Assembly: GCA_026994125.1 (NCBI GenBank)
Contig: JALWRJ010000117.1
Coordinates: forward strand, 2,380 to 7,795
DNA: 5,416 nucleotides
Direction of reading: 5' to 3'
Source of the DNA: Cyclobacteriaceae bacterium
GTDB taxonomy: Bacteria > Bacteroidota > Bacteroidia > Cytophagales > Cyclobacteriaceae
Shown here: positions 5,324 through 5,416 of the stretch, one piece after another
Numbering within the stretch: position 1 is the first letter of the stretch
How the letters are laid out: each line of letters begins with the position of its first letter
Notes under the pieces: model-generated
The model's database searches: none
What the model was told of the DNA's origin: nothing
Seen by the model: only the letters and a program-made list of their open reading frames with translations
Translations under genes and position numbers: made by a program

Positions 5324-5416
5324 CCGGGGATGGAATAGGTTGTAGTCGGAATTTAGTCGTCGAAAAGGTTCAGCTACCCTACTTAGGCCAATAACAAATT
5401 GACTATTTTCAAGAAA

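Noticed and set aside
5290..5350. N-terminal extension of the histidine kinase through an open frame upstream of the ATG
   Set aside because: The frame is open to a TAA near 5350 but offers only a TTG (5298) or weaker starts, and the predicted transcription start near 5310 leaves little room.
1..5416. CRISPR array, IS element, toxin-antitoxin or defence system
   Set aside because: No regularly spaced repeats, transposase motifs, terminal inverted repeats or typical defence domains were seen on either strand.

Overview
The window looks like chromosomal DNA from a member of the Bacteroidota (Bacteroidetes). The evidence is AT-rich intergenic DNA, promoter-like boxes of the Bacteroidetes type (TTTG about 19 bases upstream of TAnnTTTG), starts without Shine-Dalgarno sequences but with A-rich leaders, and a 160-residue protein family that I know only from this phylum. 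No genus can be assigned. The sequence shows no plasmid, phage, IS or CRISPR hallmarks.

Layout, left to right. At 1-726 on the minus strand is a pair of genes read right to left. The first is the small conserved Bacteroidetes protein often mislabelled 'ABC transporter ATPase' (244-726). Its stop codon abuts the start of a secreted TPR protein (243 to 1, cut by the window edge), probably of the TPR/OmpA (PorE-like) type. Position 727-862 is a control region with a good -7 box and a small palindrome. Positions 863-3024, also minus, hold a two-gene redox operon. First is a membrane cytochrome b-like protein with two [4Fe-4S] ferredoxin motifs (1714-3024), then a two-CCG-domain protein like HdrB or the HdrD C-terminus (863-1660). 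They are separated by 53 bases that contain a telomere-like TTTAGGG repeat. Together they resemble a split form of the fused quinone-linked Fe-S oxidoreductases (HdrDE or ETF:menaquinone oxidoreductase type). The likely job is electron transfer between a soluble donor and menaquinone at the inner membrane; the partner is not visible here.

Position 3025-3103 is a compact divergent control region. The minus-strand promoter of the redox operon and the plus-strand promoter of a tRNA-Phe(GAA) gene (3104-3176) interlock and are flanked by an 8-bp inverted repeat. The tRNA has a leader hairpin and a strong intrinsic terminator (3180-3208).

Position 3211-3510 has no convincing gene, but holds an 87-codon open minus-strand frame with a 57-residue ATG-started ORF that could be a small protein, a gene remnant or part of a dispersed repeat. 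Position 3511-5289 (minus) is a soluble hybrid-free sensor histidine kinase (PAS, GAF, coiled coil, HisKA, HATPase_c) with no response regulator in the window. Position 5290-5416 is its upstream region, with a TATATTTG box.

Most of the window is ordinary core-genome content. I see no clear novel system. The items most worth a second look are the split HdrDE/EMO-like pair, the interlocked divergent promoters, the SD-like sequence across the tRNA 5' end, and the open frame at 3207-3470.
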